Source of the DNA: JASHPR01 sp963729365
Lineage (GTDB): Bacteria; Actinomycetota; Actinomycetes; Streptosporangiales; Streptosporangiaceae
DNA: 64,000 bases
Assembly (NCBI GenBank): GCA_963729365.1
Contig: CAVSNQ010000017.1
Span: 124,001 to 188,000 of the forward strand
Reading direction: 5' to 3'
A program made the position numbers and the translations under genes. A model generated the notes under the pieces. That model ran no database searches, was not told the DNA's origin, and worked only from the letters and a program-made list of their open reading frames with translations. Below are positions 17,019 to 25,540 of the stretch, piece after piece. Each line of letters starts with the position of its first letter. Position 1 is the stretch's first letter.

Positions 17019-17106
17019 GCGGCCAGGGGCCTGCCCTTCCCCGATGCCCGGCGGCGGTGCCACTATGGGAAAACCGAACGGAGTTCTAACCGCGAAGGCG
17101 GCCGCC

Positions 17107-18369
17107 GTGACCAGTCCACCCCCTGCCCCCATCTACGGCCCTCTCGATCTGTCGCAGAACGAGTTCTGGGAGCGGCGGCCAGCGGAGCGTCACGCCGCAT
17201 ACGCGCAGCTGCGGGCCATGCCGCAGCCGCCCTACTTCGAAGCGCCTGAGTCCCCGTTCGGCACGCCGGAACGCGGTTACTACGCGCTGGTCAGGCACGC
17301 GGACGTGGTCGAGGCGAGCCGGAACCCCGAGGTGTTCTCCTCGGCCGAGGGAGCCACGAGCCTGATCGACCTGCCGACCGAGTTCAACGAGTACTTCGGC
17401 TCGATGATCAACATGGACGACCCCAGGCACGCCCGGCTGCGCCGGATCGTCTCCCGGGCCTTCACCCCGAAGATGATCAAGAAGTTCGAGGAGGACGTGC
17501 AGCGGACCGCCGCCGAGATCGTCGACGACCTGCTGCAGACCGGACCCTGCGACTTCGTGCAGCACGTGTCGGCGAGGCTTCCCCTCAAGATCATCTGCGA
17601 GATGATGGGCATCGGCGACGAGCACTTCGCCATGGTGCTGAAGAACACGAACATCATCCTGTCCGGCGCCGACCCGGAGTTCGTCAGCGCGGACCTGAAC
17701 GAGGCGATCACCCAGATCCTCACCGCCGGCCAGGAACTCGGCGAGCTGGTCACCGGCCTGGCCGAGCGCAGACAGGCCGAGCCGGTGGACGACCTGGTGT
17801 CGGCGCTGGCCACCGCCAACATCGACGGCGAGCAGCTCACTACCGCCGAGCTGGCCTCGTTCTTCATCTTGCTCGTGGTGGCGGGCAACGAGACCACCCG
17901 GACCGCGATCTCGCACTCGCTTAACCTGCTCTCTGACCACCCCGACCAGCGTGAGCTGCTGCTAGCCGACCTCGAGGGCCGGATAGGCCCGGCGGTCGAG
18001 GAGATCGTTCGCTACGTCTCGCCGGTCATCTGGATGCGGCGCACAGTAACCCGGGACGCCGTGATGAACGGGCACGCCTACCGTGCGGGCGACAAGGCCG
18101 TGCTCTTCTATCAGGCCGCCAACCGCGACGAGTCGGTCTTCGAGGAGCCGGAACGCTTCGACATCACCCGGTCCCCCAACCCGCACGTCGGCTTCGGCTC
18201 CGCCGGGCCGCACTTCTGCCTGGGGGCTCACCTGGCCCGGCGCGAGATAACCGCGGTCCTGCGCGAGCTGCTGACCCGGGTCCCTGACATCCGCGTCGCG
18301 GCCGAGCCGGACTACCTGCTGTCCAGCTTCATCAACGGCATCAAGCACCTGCCCTGCGAGTTCGGCTGA
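17107..18369 (+). CDS. Cytochrome P450 (CYP124/125/142-like)
   Basis: A 420-residue monooxygenase. The I-helix oxygen motif is VVAGNETTR (residues 257-265), the K-helix ExxR is E299-R302, and the heme loop FGSAGPHFCLG has Cys371. The C-terminal pattern HFCLGAHLARREI ... FINGIKHLP is typical of the CYP124/125/142 clan, which hydroxylates methyl-branched lipids and sterol side chains; the substrate here is unknown. No redoxin partner is adjacent. I prefer the GTG at 17107 (GAAGG 8 nt upstream), though an in-frame ATG at 17065 is possible. It lies 88 nt after the PKS in the same direction, so the two may be co-expressed and the P450 may act on the same pathway. Confidence 0.9.
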   Translation: MTSPPPAPIYGPLDLSQNEFWERRPAERHAAYAQLRAMPQPPYFEAPESPFGTPERGYYALVRHADVVEASRNPEVFSSAEGATSLIDLPTEFNEYFGSMINMDDPRHARLRRIVSRAFTPKMIKKFEEDVQRTAAEIVDDLLQTGPCDFVQHVSARLPLKIICEMMGIGDEHFAMVLKNTNIILSGADPEFVSADLNEAITQILTAGQELGELVTGLAERRQAEPVDDLVSALATANIDGEQLTTAELASFFILLVVAGNETTRTAISHSLNLLSDHPDQRELLLADLEGRIGPAVEEIVRYVSPVIWMRRTVTRDAVMNGHAYRAGDKAVLFYQAANRDESVFEEPERFDITRSPNPHVGFGSAGPHFCLGAHLARREITAVLRELLTRVPDIRVAAEPDYLLSSFINGIKHLPCEFG

Positions 18370-18480
18370 GCAATACCGCCCCCGCGCGGTCACCCCGAAG
18401 GATGATAGATCCCCAGCGCGACGCCGTCAGGCTCGCCAAAATGGCATGCACACCATGCTCATGGCCGGAAAGTGACGATC

Positions 18481-19005
18481 ATGGCGGCACACGTGGCCGA
18501 CGGGCAACAGCCTAAGCCGGCGGTAAGGAAACGGGGGCGCCGCCGGGCGGCGGGCATTTACGGCGCCATTGTCACCGCGGCGATCCTCGCCGCCGTCGGG
18601 GGCAGACTGCCCACCGCGGCGCTGGTGGTCTCGGTGGTGGTCACGTTGCTGGTGTACTGGGTCGCGGAGGAGTACGCCGAGCTTCTGGGCGAGCAGGTGG
18701 AGGGCGGCGTCCTGCCGACGTGGGCTTACATCCGGGGAGCGCTGGCCGCGACCTGGCCCATGGTCAGCGCGTCCTACGCGCCGCTGCTGGCGCTGGTGCT
18801 GGCCCGGCTGGCCGGGGCCTCGGCGTCCGCCGCGGCCAACGTCGGGCTGGCCGTCGCGACCGTGCTGCTGGCCTTCCACGGGTGGTCGGCCGGCCGCTCG
18901 GCGCAGCTGCGCGGCGGCCAGCTCCTTCTGGCCACGTTGGTCGCGGCGGCGCTGGGGCTGGTGATGATCGCGCTCAAGGACCTGGTCCTCATCCACCTGC
19001 ACTAA
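18481..19005 (+). CDS. Small integral membrane protein
   Basis: A 174-residue protein with a basic N-terminus (VRKRGRRRAAG) and about four membrane segments: IVTAAILAAV, ALVVSVVVTLLVYWV, APLLALVLARLAG/NVGLAVATVLLAF and LLLATLVAAALGLVMIAL. The acidic motif YWVAEEYAELLGEQ follows the second segment. I do not recognise a named family. ATG at 18481 has GGAAAG upstream; an in-frame GTG at 18472 is less well placed. A hairpin terminator follows 12 nt after the stop codon, so it ends its own transcript. Confidence 0.75.
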   Translation: MAAHVADGQQPKPAVRKRGRRRAAGIYGAIVTAAILAAVGGRLPTAALVVSVVVTLLVYWVAEEYAELLGEQVEGGVLPTWAYIRGALAATWPMVSASYAPLLALVLARLAGASASAAANVGLAVATVLLAFHGWSAGRSAQLRGGQLLLATLVAAALGLVMIALKDLVLIHLH

Positions 19006-19016
19006 TCCGGACCCGG

Positions 19017-19039
19017 GCCTCACCCCTGCCGGGTGAGGC
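19017..19039 (+). terminator. Hairpin terminator
   Basis: Stem GCCTCACCC / GGGTGAGGC (9 bp, 5-nt loop CTGCC), 12 nt after the stop codon of the membrane protein. Confidence 0.65.
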
Positions 19040-19185
19040 AGGCCTCAAATGTCCTCCAGCACATCCCAGCCCGCGGCACCCGCGATGGCGCCTCCAAACC
19101 TCACCCATTCTGAATGGCGCGCTGCGGGCCGCGAAGCGCGACCGTGGAAGCCTAGCCCATTGCGCGTTCCGACCAGCTGGGGGCC

Positions 19186-19425
19186 GTGGTGTCATCGTCC
19201 TACTTCGAGATCCGCGTGGTTGGGGTCGTACCGTCAGAAGCGCTGCTGGACTTCGAGCGGCTGAAGGCCTCAGTAGAGCCGGTCGGAACCGTCCTGCATG
19301 GCCCTCTTCGGGATCAGACGGCCCTGCGCGGGCTTCTCGCCAGGCTCGAGACGTTCGGCGTCCAGGTCGTGGAGGTACACCGTCTCCATAAGGAAATCCG
19401 CGCGAGCGGGCGTTCTAACGATTGA
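19186..19425 (+). CDS. Small conserved actinobacterial protein
   Basis: A 79-residue soluble protein (SSSYFEIRVVGVVPSEALLDFE ... LRDQTALRGLLARLETFGVQVVEVHRL). The pattern of two beta strands around a helix with the tail 'DQxALxGLLxRLExxGxxVxEV' is found in many small actinobacterial proteins of unknown function, often beside regulators. Two GTG codons at 19186 and 19189 could start it, with GGGGG just upstream. It converges on the SHOCT protein gene across a very strong terminator hairpin. Confidence 0.7.
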   Translation: MVSSSYFEIRVVGVVPSEALLDFERLKASVEPVGTVLHGPLRDQTALRGLLARLETFGVQVVEVHRLHKEIRASGRSND

Positions 19426-19490
19426 TGGTCTGCCGCGCAGCATCCGTGGCTCTTTCGCCGCAGATCATTCCCGCGGGGTGATCAGCGCGA

Positions 19491-19527
19491 CAGCGGCTCG
19501 CCGATGAGATTCATCGGCGAGCCGCTG
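19491..19527. terminator. Very strong bidirectional terminator hairpin
   Basis: Perfect 17-bp stem CAGCGGCTCGCCGATGA / TCATCGGCGAGCCGCTG with a 3-nt loop, between two converging genes. Confidence 0.85.
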
Positions 19528-19581
19528 ATGGGGCTGGCGAATAGCCCGCACCCGTGCGACGGCGCTGGTCTACTGGCTGGT

Positions 19582-19983
19582 TCAGGCCAGGACCTTGGCC
19601 TTCTCGCGCTCGAACTCCTCGGGGGTGATGACGCCCCGGTCACGCAGATCAGCCAGCTTGGCCAGCTGGTCGGCCGGGCTCGTCTCTGCGGTCTGCTTGA
19701 TATAGCTGCGGACCGCCTCGTCCTGGCGCGCCGCCTGCCGCTCCGCCCGCTCGTGCATCTCGCCGCCGCGCGCGATCAGGTAAACGAGCACGCCGATGAA
19801 CGGGATGATCACCACGAACAAGACCCACAGGGCCTTGGCCCAGCCGGACAGATCATGGCTGCGGAAGATGTCGATGAACACCATGATCAGGAGCCAGATC
19901 CAGACCACCCAAAGAAAGAACTCGAATATTGTCCAGAAAATGTTCAGCAGCGGATACGACGACGACGCGGCTGCGAGTGCCAT
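19582..19983 (-). CDS. PLDc_N/SHOCT membrane protein
   Basis: A 133-residue protein with two membrane segments (NIFWTIFEFFLWVVWIWLLIMVFIDIF and GWAKALWVLFVVIIPFIGVLVYLIA), the pattern of the phospholipase D N-terminal (PLDc_N) membrane domain. A short coiled region with basic residues follows, then a C-terminal SHOCT motif (DQLAKLADLRDRGVITPEEFEREKAKVL), a short oligomerisation helix pair. Members are common in actinobacteria and have no assigned function. The start at 19983 is fixed by GAAGGAGAAGG directly upstream. Confidence 0.85.
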   Translation of the reverse strand: MALAAASSSYPLLNIFWTIFEFFLWVVWIWLLIMVFIDIFRSHDLSGWAKALWVLFVVIIPFIGVLVYLIARGGEMHERAERQAARQDEAVRSYIKQTAETSPADQLAKLADLRDRGVITPEEFEREKAKVLA

Positions 19984-20121
19984 ACCTTCTCCTTCGCGCG
20001 GGCGGGTCCCCCATAGGGGTGCGACTGCCACATGGGCACAGTGCGCACCTTCAGCATTCGCCTGCCCCGGCCCGTAGCCATCACCCGCCAGGAGTGAGAC
20101 AAACGCCCGCGGACCGGGTTC

Positions 20122-20769
20122 TCAGTGGCCGACCAGGTGGATCACCCCGACGTCGGACAGCCCGTTCAGCACGAGTTGTACCCCGAGCGCTGCGAGCAGA
20201 AAACCGAACACCTTCTCCGTCACCAGCATCCGGCTCGCGTCCAGGTGGCTGCTGACCTGCACGGCCCAGCGGAACACCGCGACATCCAGCGCGAGCACCG
20301 CCGCGAGCACGCCGACCACGACGGCGACCACGGCAACCGAACTGGCCTCCGCCGACGCGGTCACCAGGACGACGATCCCGGCCGGGTTGAGCAGGTACGG
20401 CACGGCCAGCGGGAAGACGGCCAGCCGCATCGGATCCTGGTCTGCGGCGGGATGATGGCCGCCGTCCCCGTTGGGCTGGCCGAGCACCATCGTGACCGCG
20501 ATGATGAGCAGGATGATCCCGCTGGCGACGCCCAGCGCCCCGGGCGAGAAGTGCAGCAGCCGGGTCAGCAGGCCGCCCAGGACCAGGAGCAGAGCGGCCA
20601 CCAGGGCGGCGGTGGTCAGCATCTTGCGCAGGACGCGGCGCTTGGTCGCCTCCGGCATCTGGTCGGTCGTCTCGAGGAATGGCACCAGCGCGATCTTGGG
20701 CCCGATGCCGATCAGGAGCAGCAGAAAGGTGTCGATGACGAAAGCGGCGTCCAGCGATTCGAGTTCCAT
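20122..20769 (-). CDS. MarC family (UPF0056) integral membrane protein
   Basis: A 215-residue protein with about six membrane helices. The N-terminal helix (VIDTFLLLLIGIGPKIALVPFLETT) with 'GPKIALVPFL' near residue 25, and the later 'FPLAVPYLLNPAGIVVLV', are the two inverted-repeat signature loops of the MarC/NAAT-like family. MarC was once linked to antibiotic resistance but its function is not established. Same strand as the next upstream membrane gene, with a 190-nt gap in which I see no feature. Confidence 0.85.
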   Translation of the reverse strand: MELESLDAAFVIDTFLLLLIGIGPKIALVPFLETTDQMPEATKRRVLRKMLTTAALVAALLLVLGGLLTRLLHFSPGALGVASGIILLIIAVTMVLGQPNGDGGHHPAADQDPMRLAVFPLAVPYLLNPAGIVVLVTASAEASSVAVVAVVVGVLAAVLALDVAVFRWAVQVSSHLDASRMLVTEKVFGFLLAALGVQLVLNGLSDVGVIHLVGH

Positions 20770-20959
20770 CCCGGCGGCTCAGATCCGGGTGCCGAGGTGG
20801 CAGTGCACGCCGTCTCCTTGGGCAGGCATCGCGCTCCATCCAGCCGCGGGCGAGTGTCATGTGATCTTCTGCTCCGCGAAGCGGCTGAGAATCACCCGTG
20901 GCGGATGGTTCGCATCCCCGGGCCGGCCGACGGTGACGCCCCCGCAGGCCCGCGCTAGC

Positions 20960-21472
20960 TCAGCCGTGGCTCGCTGACAGCGCGGTCAGGACCGTGAGGG
21001 TGATCGCGATAGCGGCCGCCAGCCCGTGCAGCACGACGAGCTGCGGGGGAAAGGTCCAGGCCGCGCTCACATGGCGCCGCGCCACCTGCGCATTACGGAG
21101 GAGCCAGCTGAGCCCGAGCCCGATGGTGACCACCAGGACGCCGAAGGAGATCCAGGCAAACGGGCGGTAGTGGACGAATACGAACATGAACCAGCAGGCC
21201 AGACCGGTGAGGGCCAGCGCTGGATGGCTGAATTCGAGCAGCGGGTGCTCGCCCGGCGGCGTGGCCACCTTGACCTTGGGACCCGGCGGCGGCTTCCCCT
21301 CGGCGGTGAGCGGGACCGCGCCCGTTCTGACCGGCGCACTCGCCGTTCGCGCGGGGTCGGCCTGGGCTCGCGCGGTCTCGGCCGCCAGCCGCCGGGCCGC
21401 GCCGCCGGTACCCAGCAGGGACACGCCCGCGGTGGCGGTGATCACCCACAGGACCAGCGTCACTATGGCCAA
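20960..21472 (-). CDS. Conserved membrane protein
   Basis: A 170-residue protein with an N-terminal membrane segment (VTLVLWVITATAGVSLL), a proline-rich linker of about 50 residues (about 25-75) ending in the conserved-looking GEHPLLEFSHPALALTGLACWF, then three more membrane helices. I recall similar actinobacterial proteins without a function. The C-terminal helix contains His (VVLHGLAAAIAITLTVL). Function unknown; the membrane assignment is clear from composition. Confidence 0.75.
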   Translation of the reverse strand: MAIVTLVLWVITATAGVSLLGTGGAARRLAAETARAQADPARTASAPVRTGAVPLTAEGKPPPGPKVKVATPPGEHPLLEFSHPALALTGLACWFMFVFVHYRPFAWISFGVLVVTIGLGLSWLLRNAQVARRHVSAAWTFPPQLVVLHGLAAAIAITLTVLTALSASHG

Positions 21473-21933
21473 CGCTGTTCCTCCGCATGGTCAGTTCCGG
21501 CCCCAGCGCCTCAGGCTAGCCGACGCCGGGCGGGACCGGCCGGGCGGGATTCGGCCAGGCCGACCAGCGCATCGTGCCATGACCGAGCCGGACCGGCCGC
21601 TGTCCAGTTTTATCGAACGCATTCGCAACTGGCTTGTCAATTCACGCCATGAACGGACGCTCTAGCGGGACCTACGGTCCTCTAGGCAACCGCTTCTGAC
21701 CTCAATCTTGTAACTAGCTGTAGTCAACTCTTTGCACCGTGTATAACTAGAACCCCGCGCGGCACTCGGAGCCCAAAGATGGGCCGCAGGCCGAGAACCC
21801 GCGCGGGAAACGGGGGGAACCGCGAGTCGCGGAGGGGGGCCGTCGTCCCCGGCCAGGCGCGCACCGGCGCGGTCGCCGGAGGCCGCCACACGCCGAAGGT
21901 ACGAGGGTCGCGACGAGCGGTGGGGATCTTCGT
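21473..21933. other. Non-coding region with an AT-rich pocket
   Basis: No supported gene. The interval 21690-21760 is clearly AT-richer than its surroundings, with TTGTAACTAGCTGTAG and GTGTATAACTAG. On the minus strand a TTGACT hexamer lies at about 21720-21725, so a leftward promoter for the membrane gene at 21472 is likely. A small perfect hairpin GGACC-TAC-GGTCC lies near 21669-21681. Confidence 0.4.
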
Positions 21934-21975
21934 CCTGTGGGCGGCGCCACCCGGGGGCGTGGCGCCGCCCACAGG
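21934..21975 (-). terminator. Terminator after pterin dehydratase
   Basis: Perfect 17-bp stem CCTGTGGGCGGCGCCAC / GTGGCGCCGCCCACAGG, 8-nt loop, starting 22 nt beyond the stop codon of the leftward gene. Confidence 0.8.
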
Positions 21976-21996
21976 CGAAGGCGGCTCAGCCCGACG

Positions 21997-22275
21997 TCAG
22001 CCAAGCGCACTGATCTTCCCGGCCAGATCGAAATCGGCCGCCGTGAGGCCACCCGCCGAGTGCGTCGACAAGGTCAGCGTCACCTTGTTCCACTGGATCA
22101 GGATGTCGGGGTGGTGATTGGCCTGCTCGGCCAGATAGGCCACGGCTCCAGTGAAGAGCATGGCTCCCTTGAAGTCACTCTGCGTAATCGTCGTGACGAT
22201 GCTGCTGTCCTGGCGCGCCCAGCCCGGCACCCCGACCAGCCGGCCGGCTATCTCATCCTCGGTAAGGAGTTCCAT
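21997..22275 (-). CDS. Pterin-4a-carbinolamine dehydratase
   Basis: A 92-residue protein of the PCD/DCoH fold, which dehydrates 4a-hydroxytetrahydropterin formed by aromatic amino acid hydroxylases. The signature EQANHHPDILIQWNKVTLTLSTHSAGGLT holds the His-His-Pro-Asp active site; the C-terminal DFDLAGKISAL helix is usual. No pterin-dependent hydroxylase lies nearby, as is common for bacterial family members. Divergent from gcvT. Confidence 0.92.
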   Translation of the reverse strand: MELLTEDEIAGRLVGVPGWARQDSSIVTTITQSDFKGAMLFTGAVAYLAEQANHHPDILIQWNKVTLTLSTHSAGGLTAADFDLAGKISALG

Positions 22276-22458
22276 GTCTCCCGCCTATCACACAAACCAC
22301 GATCATGACAGAGAGCGCGGGCGGAGCCAGGGATGAATCGGCGGACCGCGGCGCGCTCGGTAGGCTGACTCCAGCCGGGGCGGCACGGCTTCGTCGCTGA
22401 GCTGCGCCGGCTGCCGCCCGACTGGATGTTGTCGAAGCCGCCCGGCCATGGAGCGCAG

Positions 22459-23598
22459 ATGACAGAACCGCATGCGCCACAGCTCCGCCGCACGCCCCTG
22501 ACCAGCGTGCACGAGCGCCTCGGCGCGACGCTGACCGGCTTCGCCGGGTGGCTGATGCCGCTGCGCTACGGCAGCGAGACGGCCGAGCACAACGCGGTGC
22601 GCACGGCGGCCGGGCTCTTCGACCTCTCGCACATGGGCGAGATCATGGTCACCGGCCCGGGCGCCGCAGCGGCACTGGATTACGCTCTGGTCGGGCAGCC
22701 GTCCGCGCTGGCGCCGGGCCGCGCGCGCTACACCATGATCTGCGCGCCGGACGGCGGGATACTCGACGACCTGATTGTCTACCGGCTGGCCGACGGCGAG
22801 TTCCTCGTCGTCGCCAATGCAGCCAACACCGAAGTGGTCTTCGAGGCCCTCAGAGACCGGGCCGGCCCAGGCGCGGAGGTCGCCGACCGGACCGCCGACT
22901 ACGCGCTGATCGCCCTTCAGGGCCCTAACGCGACGCCAATCCTCGGTCCGGTGACCGATGCCGACCTGGCGTCCGTGAAGTATTACGCCGGCTACCCGGC
23001 GACCGTGGCCGGCTACCAGGTCCTGCTGGCGCGAACCGGCTACACCGGTGAGGACGGCTTCGAACTCTTCACCCGGCCGCAGGACGCCGAGCCGATCTGG
23101 GCGGCTCTCACCGCGGCGGGCGCTGCCCACGGGCTGGCCCCCGCGGGCCTGGCCGCGCGCGACACGCTCCGGCTGGAGGCCGGCATGCCGCTCTACGGCA
23201 ACGAGCTGGGTCCTGAGCTCACGCCGTTTGACGCGGGCCTGGGCCGCGTGGTCAAGCTCGACAAGCCCGGCGACTTCGTCGGCCGCGCGGCCCTCGAGGA
23301 GCGCGCCCAGGCCAAGCCGGAATGCGAGCTCGTCGGGCTCGCCGGCCGGTCCAGGCGGGTGCCGAGACACGGGTACGACGTGCTCTGGAACGCGGTCGCA
23401 TGCGGGAAGGTGACCAGCGGCGCCCCGTCCCCGACGCTCGGCAGGCCGATCGCGATGGCGTACGTTGACGCCCACGTCGCGCTCGAGGCGCGCCAGGCCG
23501 AGCAGGACGGTGAGCCGGGCCGGCTCGCCGTCGACGTCAGGGGCAACGCCGAGGCAGCTGACCTGGTGCCGCTGCCGTTCTACCGCCGGCCGGCCTGA
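22459..23598 (+). CDS. gcvT: Glycine cleavage system T protein (aminomethyltransferase)
   Basis: A 379-residue tetrahydrofolate-dependent aminomethyltransferase of the glycine cleavage system. Conserved stretches include FAGWLMPLRYGS, HNAVRTAAGLFDLSHMGEI, ALIALQGPNA, RTGYTGEDGFELF and the LRLEAGMPLYGNEL loop. I start it at ATG 22459 (GGAG 6 nt upstream), dropping 11 codons of the longest frame. gcvH follows at 43 nt, so the two are an operon; gcvP is not in the window. No glycine riboswitch is recognisable upstream. Confidence 0.95.
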   Translation: MTEPHAPQLRRTPLTSVHERLGATLTGFAGWLMPLRYGSETAEHNAVRTAAGLFDLSHMGEIMVTGPGAAAALDYALVGQPSALAPGRARYTMICAPDGGILDDLIVYRLADGEFLVVANAANTEVVFEALRDRAGPGAEVADRTADYALIALQGPNATPILGPVTDADLASVKYYAGYPATVAGYQVLLARTGYTGEDGFELFTRPQDAEPIWAALTAAGAAHGLAPAGLAARDTLRLEAGMPLYGNELGPELTPFDAGLGRVVKLDKPGDFVGRAALEERAQAKPECELVGLAGRSRRVPRHGYDVLWNAVACGKVTSGAPSPTLGRPIAMAYVDAHVALEARQAEQDGEPGRLAVDVRGNAEAADLVPLPFYRRPA

Positions 23599-23641
23599 CC
23601 GGCCGGTCACACTCAACTCGCAGAGAAGAGGGCCACCACCC

Positions 23642-24034
23642 ATGACCGTTCCCGACGAGCTGCACTACACCCGCGAGCACGAGTGGGTGGCCATCGACGG
23701 ATCCACGGCCTCCATCGGCATCACCGATCATGCGCAGCGCGCCCTCGGCGACGTCGTCTACGTCTCTGTGCCGTCGCCGGGCAGCAAGGTGACGGCGGGC
23801 GAGCCATGCGGGGAGATCGAGTCCACCAAGTCGGTAAGTGACATCTTCGCGCCGGTCGACGGCGAGGTAACCGAGGTCAATCCGGAGATCGAGGAGAACC
23901 CCGGCCTGGTCAACGCCGACCCGTACGGGGCCGGCTGGCTGTTCAAGGTCTCCGTGTCCGCCGCCGAGGGCGAGCTGCCGGCCGGCCTGATATCCGCCGC
24001 CGACTACGAAGGACTCATCGCCACCGAGGAATGA
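23642..24034 (+). CDS. gcvH: Glycine cleavage system H protein
   Basis: A 130-residue lipoyl carrier that shuttles the aminomethyl group between the P, T and L proteins. The N-terminus YTREHEWVAIDG and the lipoylation loop GEIESTKSVSDIFAPVDGEV with Lys63 are intact, as is the C-terminal DYEGLIATEE. Its length is normal. It directly follows gcvT. Confidence 0.97.
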   Translation: MTVPDELHYTREHEWVAIDGSTASIGITDHAQRALGDVVYVSVPSPGSKVTAGEPCGEIESTKSVSDIFAPVDGEVTEVNPEIEENPGLVNADPYGAGWLFKVSVSAAEGELPAGLISAADYEGLIATEE

Positions 24035-24174
24035 CCGCTCTCCCCCGAATTGCACCTGATCCGAAGGGAATGCTGTGGTCGCGACCGTTCCGACCTACCG
24101 AGGCGAGGGTAGGACTTTCCTTTGAGACCCTGATCTTGGCGCGCTGCTTCGAGCCAGCGAAGGTGAGGCGGCCC

Positions 24175-24987
24175 ATGGCCCAGCACGACATTGCCACATG
24201 GGTGCCGCCCAGGGAGCAGCCGGCGCGGCGCGTCGGGCGGATCATCTTCTGGGTGCTGTTCGGCCTCGCGGCCGCGGCGCTGGTGACCAGCATCGCGATC
24301 CCGGTGGTGATGATCCAGCCCTATCTGGAGCAGTCCACGTCGATGCAAAACTCGATCGTCCCCGGCGATCGGATATTTGTCGTTCAGGGATCTGGCCTGC
24401 GCCGCGGCGACGTCGTCGTTCTCCACGTGCCGGCCAGGGTTTCCGGCACGGACGACCTCTTCGTGAAGCGCGTGATCGGCTTGCCCGGTGATCACGTGGC
24501 CTGCTGCAACGCCCAGGGCCGGATCACCGTCAACGGAAAGCCGCTGGACGAGACCTACCTTTACCCGGGCGATCCGCCGTCCCGGACCCACTTCTCTGTC
24601 ACCCTCCGCACGGGCCAGATCTGGGTCATGGGTGATCACCGCAATATCTCGGTCGATTCGCGAAAGTGGGGTCCGGTCCCGGTCAGCGGCGTGGCGGGCC
24701 GCGTTGTCTTCGTCGCCCACGGTTCCTCGGTCACCGCGCTGCGTACCCCGCAGACCTTCGTCTCCGAGGGCCTGGCGCCGAGCGACACCCGCCTGGACTT
24801 CTATGGGTGGCTGGCCTTCGCGGCGGCGGCGTTCGCTGCGCTGCTGCTGATCCTGACCGTCACCGGGATCACTCGCTTCGTCATCCGCAGGCGCCGCTCC
24901 CGCCGGGCGGCCGGCCGGCAGCTGGAGCCGATGTACGGGGTGTACCGGGTTCCGCCCGGTCCCCCGGGCGGACCCGCCGGCCCGTAG
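24175..24987 (+). CDS. lepB: Signal peptidase I
   Basis: A 270-residue type I signal peptidase that removes Sec/Tat signal peptides outside the membrane. It has an N-terminal anchor (IIFWVLFGLAAAALVTSIAI, about 23-42), nucleophile Ser56 in STSMQNSIVPGDRI, general base Lys98 in DLFVKRVIGLPGD, and box E GDHRNISVDSRKWGPV. Instead of the common SMEPTL, the catalytic box reads SMQNSI. A second membrane helix near 215-240 is followed by a basic and Pro/Gly-rich cytoplasmic tail. Start at ATG 24175 places the anchor correctly; longer in-frame starts would overlap gcvH. Probably one of several paralogues. Confidence 0.88.
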   Translation: MAQHDIATWVPPREQPARRVGRIIFWVLFGLAAAALVTSIAIPVVMIQPYLEQSTSMQNSIVPGDRIFVVQGSGLRRGDVVVLHVPARVSGTDDLFVKRVIGLPGDHVACCNAQGRITVNGKPLDETYLYPGDPPSRTHFSVTLRTGQIWVMGDHRNISVDSRKWGPVPVSGVAGRVVFVAHGSSVTALRTPQTFVSEGLAPSDTRLDFYGWLAFAAAAFAALLLILTVTGITRFVIRRRRSRRAAGRQLEPMYGVYRVPPGPPGGPAGP

Positions 24988-24997
24988 CCGTCCGGCG

Positions 24998-25291
24998 TTA
25001 CTTCCTGCGCCGGCCCCAGATCCTGAGGATGGTCACGCCGACGACGGCCAGGCCGACAGCGGCCAGCGCCAAGCGCACCTCGGGCCGCGCGACCTGCTCC
25101 ATCGCGCGCTCGCGCAGGCGGCGTGCGTTGCCCGCCGGGCTGACCCGTTCCGCGAGAGTGTCGATGGTCTGCGCCAGGCTCTCCCGGGTGCGCTGGATCT
25201 GCGCGACAATCGCATCCGGATCGCTCCCGGTCACCGTCCCGCGCGCGGCGACCGTGCCGTGCACTTCAACGGCGCTGTCCGGATCGGCCAT
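24998..25291 (-). CDS. DUF3618 membrane-anchored protein
   Basis: A 97-residue protein with the DUF3618 signature (DAIVAQIQRTRESLAQTIDTLAERVSP), a basic amphipathic stretch and a C-terminal membrane helix (LALAAVGLAVVGVTILRIWG) ending in Arg/Lys. DUF3618 proteins are common in actinobacteria beside envelope and stress genes; their function is unknown. It converges on the signal peptidase gene with only 10 nt between stops. Confidence 0.88.
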   Translation of the reverse strand: MADPDSAVEVHGTVAARGTVTGSDPDAIVAQIQRTRESLAQTIDTLAERVSPAGNARRLRERAMEQVARPEVRLALAAVGLAVVGVTILRIWGRRRK

Positions 25292-25540
25292 CGCATGCGT
25301 CCCTTCTCTGCCTCGGCCCCCAGGCGTGCCCCGAGTTCCAGCCAGTCTTCCAGGCTGGCACCGGCCGCGCGCGGCCGGCCCGCCGGGCGGGCGCGGCGCG
25401 TCCCTGACGCACGCCGACGGTCCCGGGAGCGGGCCGAATTCGCGGCCGAGGCCCGTGTAGATGCTACGTCCGGAACCTTTGCGTCCGGTTATCGCAGTTT
25501 ATTCTGGACTTTGATCGCGGCTATTGGCATGCGCCCGACA

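Noticed and set aside
10854..18369. Functional enediyne biosynthetic cluster
   Set aside because: The PKS lacks KS, AT and KR catalytic residues and an ACP, and none of the conserved partner genes (E3, E4, E5, thioesterase E10) is near. Only a P450 follows.
22276..22458. Glycine riboswitch before gcvT
   Set aside because: No glycine aptamer core is recognisable between the pterin dehydratase gene and gcvT.
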